From Gammaproteobacteria bacterium (GTDB lineage Bacteria; Pseudomonadota; Gammaproteobacteria; Pseudomonadales; Azotimanducaceae): 64,000 bases of DNA. The position numbers and the translations under genes are program-made. The stretch spans positions 1 through 64,000 of the forward strand of contig VXNM01000003.1 of assembly GCA_009840545.1 (NCBI GenBank). Reading direction: 5' to 3'. The notes under the pieces were generated by a model that was not told the DNA's origin, searched no databases, and saw nothing but the letters and a program-made list of their open reading frames with translations. Numbering within the stretch: position 1 is the stretch's first letter; the number at the start of each line of letters is the position of its first letter. Of this stretch, positions 62,715-64,000 are shown one piece after another.

Positions 62715-64000
62715 ATGAGTCCAAATTCCACAGAAAGAACCGAAGGAAGACGCGACTATTTGGCGGGAACGGCGATTGGAGCGGTTCTGTCCATAGGAGC
62801 AATATTTGTGTACTTGGCACTCGACTCCTCGAGCGCTGAACAGAGCAAGTTAAGTCGTTCCGTGCATGCTCCTGAACGGTCGTCTACTGTGCAACCTGGT
62901 GATGCGAAGGCCACGATCTCGGGTGTATTCGAGTTTGACTCACCGACGGACTTAAATAGCTCCAAAGGTGGTTTTGCTTTCACGGCTTCCTTGCACCGAA
63001 TCGTTGCAGAATCGAGTGAGGAGGAATTGGCTAGTCTTCTTGTGCAATCCGTAGACGTTGCACACCCACGTCTTCGCGACGAAATTCAGAGAACACTGGG
63101 TCGCGGACTTGCCGCGAGCAACCCTCATCATGCGTTGAGCAAAGTCAAAGACCTTCCTTCCGAACAACAACGCTCATTTGTAAGTGGAGTGTTTCAGGAA
63201 TGGGCTTTTGTGGACCCGGACAGAGCGATAGATTCTGCGACGGATCTGGCCAGAGGCAGTGTAACTTCGGCCACACAAGCAGTACTAAGGGCACGAAGTG
63301 ATTTGTCCGACAGTTTGAGCCAGAAAGTCGCCAAAGAGCTCGGAGCAGAGGCCGATGCATTGCTTATGACAAGTCGGGAAGACGTCGAGGAAGTTGTCGA
63401 TGATCCAGAGCAAACATGGAATTTGTTGATAAATGACAACCTACACGACACGTATCAGCTCGAAGCACTCGTTAGAGTTGCCGAATTGTGGGTTGAAAGA
63501 GATGGGGTTGAGATTATTTCTAAGCTCTATCCAGATAGTAGCACACAATTTGGTGGTAGTCAGGCTGTGACGAGTAATGTGGTAGCTGCCGTAAGTGCCC
63601 GGGATCCTGAAGCCGCTTTCGAGTACGTGCTGGGCTTGTCTGGACCAGACCGCTACAAAATTCCAACGATCTTGGCAACATGGGCGGAAATTAGCCCAAT
63701 TGATGCCATAAAAGCGCTTTCCAAACTTGAGCTTGACATCGAAGGTAACTCTTTCCGACGAAACTTCGTTCACATTTGGGCCCTTCGTGACCCAAATGGG
63801 GTTGTTCAGCATATCAGACAGTTTGAGCCACCGATGCAATTGTTGGCTACAGAACAAGTGATAGGAACTGTGGCTCGAACTTCTCCGCAAGAGGCAGTAA
63901 AGCTGCTCGAGAGTGTGGCCGACATCTTCGAAGATACTTCAAGCATCGAATACAGGCTCGCGATGAGTTGGGGTGCGCTTGACCCGAATGCAGCTCTCGA
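62715..64000 (+). CDS. paralogous single-TM helical-repeat protein, 3' truncated by window edge
   Basis: At least 428 aa and continuing past the window. ATG start, one TM at about 16-36 (LAGTAIGAVLSIGAIFVYLAL). It aligns along its length with 60806-62656: both contain a DN...YQLxxL...WVERDG block, then TSSIE followed by WxxxDPxAAL. The same W...DP..A repeat recurs. It was probably produced by tandem duplication. Function unknown. Confidence 0.75.
   Translation, partial: MSPNSTERTEGRRDYLAGTAIGAVLSIGAIFVYLALDSSSAEQSKLSRSVHAPERSSTVQPGDAKATISGVFEFDSPTDLNSSKGGFAFTASLHRIVAESSEEELASLLVQSVDVAHPRLRDEIQRTLGRGLAASNPHHALSKVKDLPSEQQRSFVSGVFQEWAFVDPDRAIDSATDLARGSVTSATQAVLRARSDLSDSLSQKVAKELGAEADALLMTSREDVEEVVDDPEQTWNLLINDNLHDTYQLEALVRVAELWVERDGVEIISKLYPDSSTQFGGSQAVTSNVVAAVSARDPEAAFEYVLGLSGPDRYKIPTILATWAEISPIDAIKALSKLELDIEGNSFRRNFVHIWALRDPNGVVQHIRQFEPPMQLLATEQVIGTVARTSPQEAVKLLESVADIFEDTSSIEYRLAMSWGALDPNAAL

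Overview
The window (about 48% GC by eye) looks like chromosomal DNA of a Gammaproteobacterium, probably marine or host-associated and heterotrophic. The main evidence is the envelope and translation core phoH-ybeY-corC-lnt followed by leuS-lptE-holA, an lptE/lnt/TonB/CusCBA cell-envelope set typical of Gram-negative bacteria, and start-codon use rich in GTG and TTG. No rRNA, CRISPR array, IS element, prophage or convincing tRNA was seen. The species cannot be named from the sequence.

Layout. 0-5.4 kb: the tail of an alpha/beta hydrolase carrying EF-hands, an unknown protein, glycerol kinase, a MaoC-type hot-dog protein and a PhyH dioxygenase. 5.5-9.4 kb: the phoH-ybeY-corC-lnt operon behind a promoter whose -35 lies in a perfect palindrome; lnt appears to lack a canonical start codon. 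9.5-13.9 kb: an insertion of APH-like kinase, SRAP protein, ThDP enzyme and a small membrane protein. 14-18 kb: leuS (divergent, HIGN-type), lptE, holA. 18-22.7 kb: a histidine phosphatase, then CobS/CobT-like AAA+/VWA genes without cobN, followed directly by a PhoD-like phosphatase.

22.7-36.5 kb is a run of eleven minus-strand genes. In transcription order it reads PhyH, enoyl-CoA hydratase family, MoxR, VWA (CoxE-like), OppA-B-C-D-F, TonB-dependent receptor, ABM monooxygenase. The close packing from the hydratase to OppF suggests one operon joining import of an oligopeptide-like compound to a MoxR/VWA module. OppC has a fibronectin-III-like insert in its first periplasmic loop. 37.1-43.3 kb is a plus-strand operon of amidohydrolase, YejA, YejB, YejE and a class III CoA-transferase; it has no YejF ATPase.

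43.5-52.9 kb holds accessory metabolism: a 4-TM protein, an HDAC-like deacylase, an Eis-like acetyltransferase, three luciferase-like (F420/flavin) oxidoreductases, a PPOX flavin/F420 protein, methylmalonate-semialdehyde dehydrogenase and a TauD dioxygenase. 53.2-59.5 kb is a CusC-CusB-CusA Cu(I)/Ag(I) efflux operon whose CusB carries two C-terminal CusF domains, the second without its metal ligands. 59.7-64 kb has two sets of tandem paralogues of unknown function: two cytoplasmic mini-proteins of two PQQ-propeller blades each, and two single-TM proteins with long helical repeats, the second running off the window. This last stretch and the Opp/MoxR/VWA operon are the best candidates for undescribed biology.
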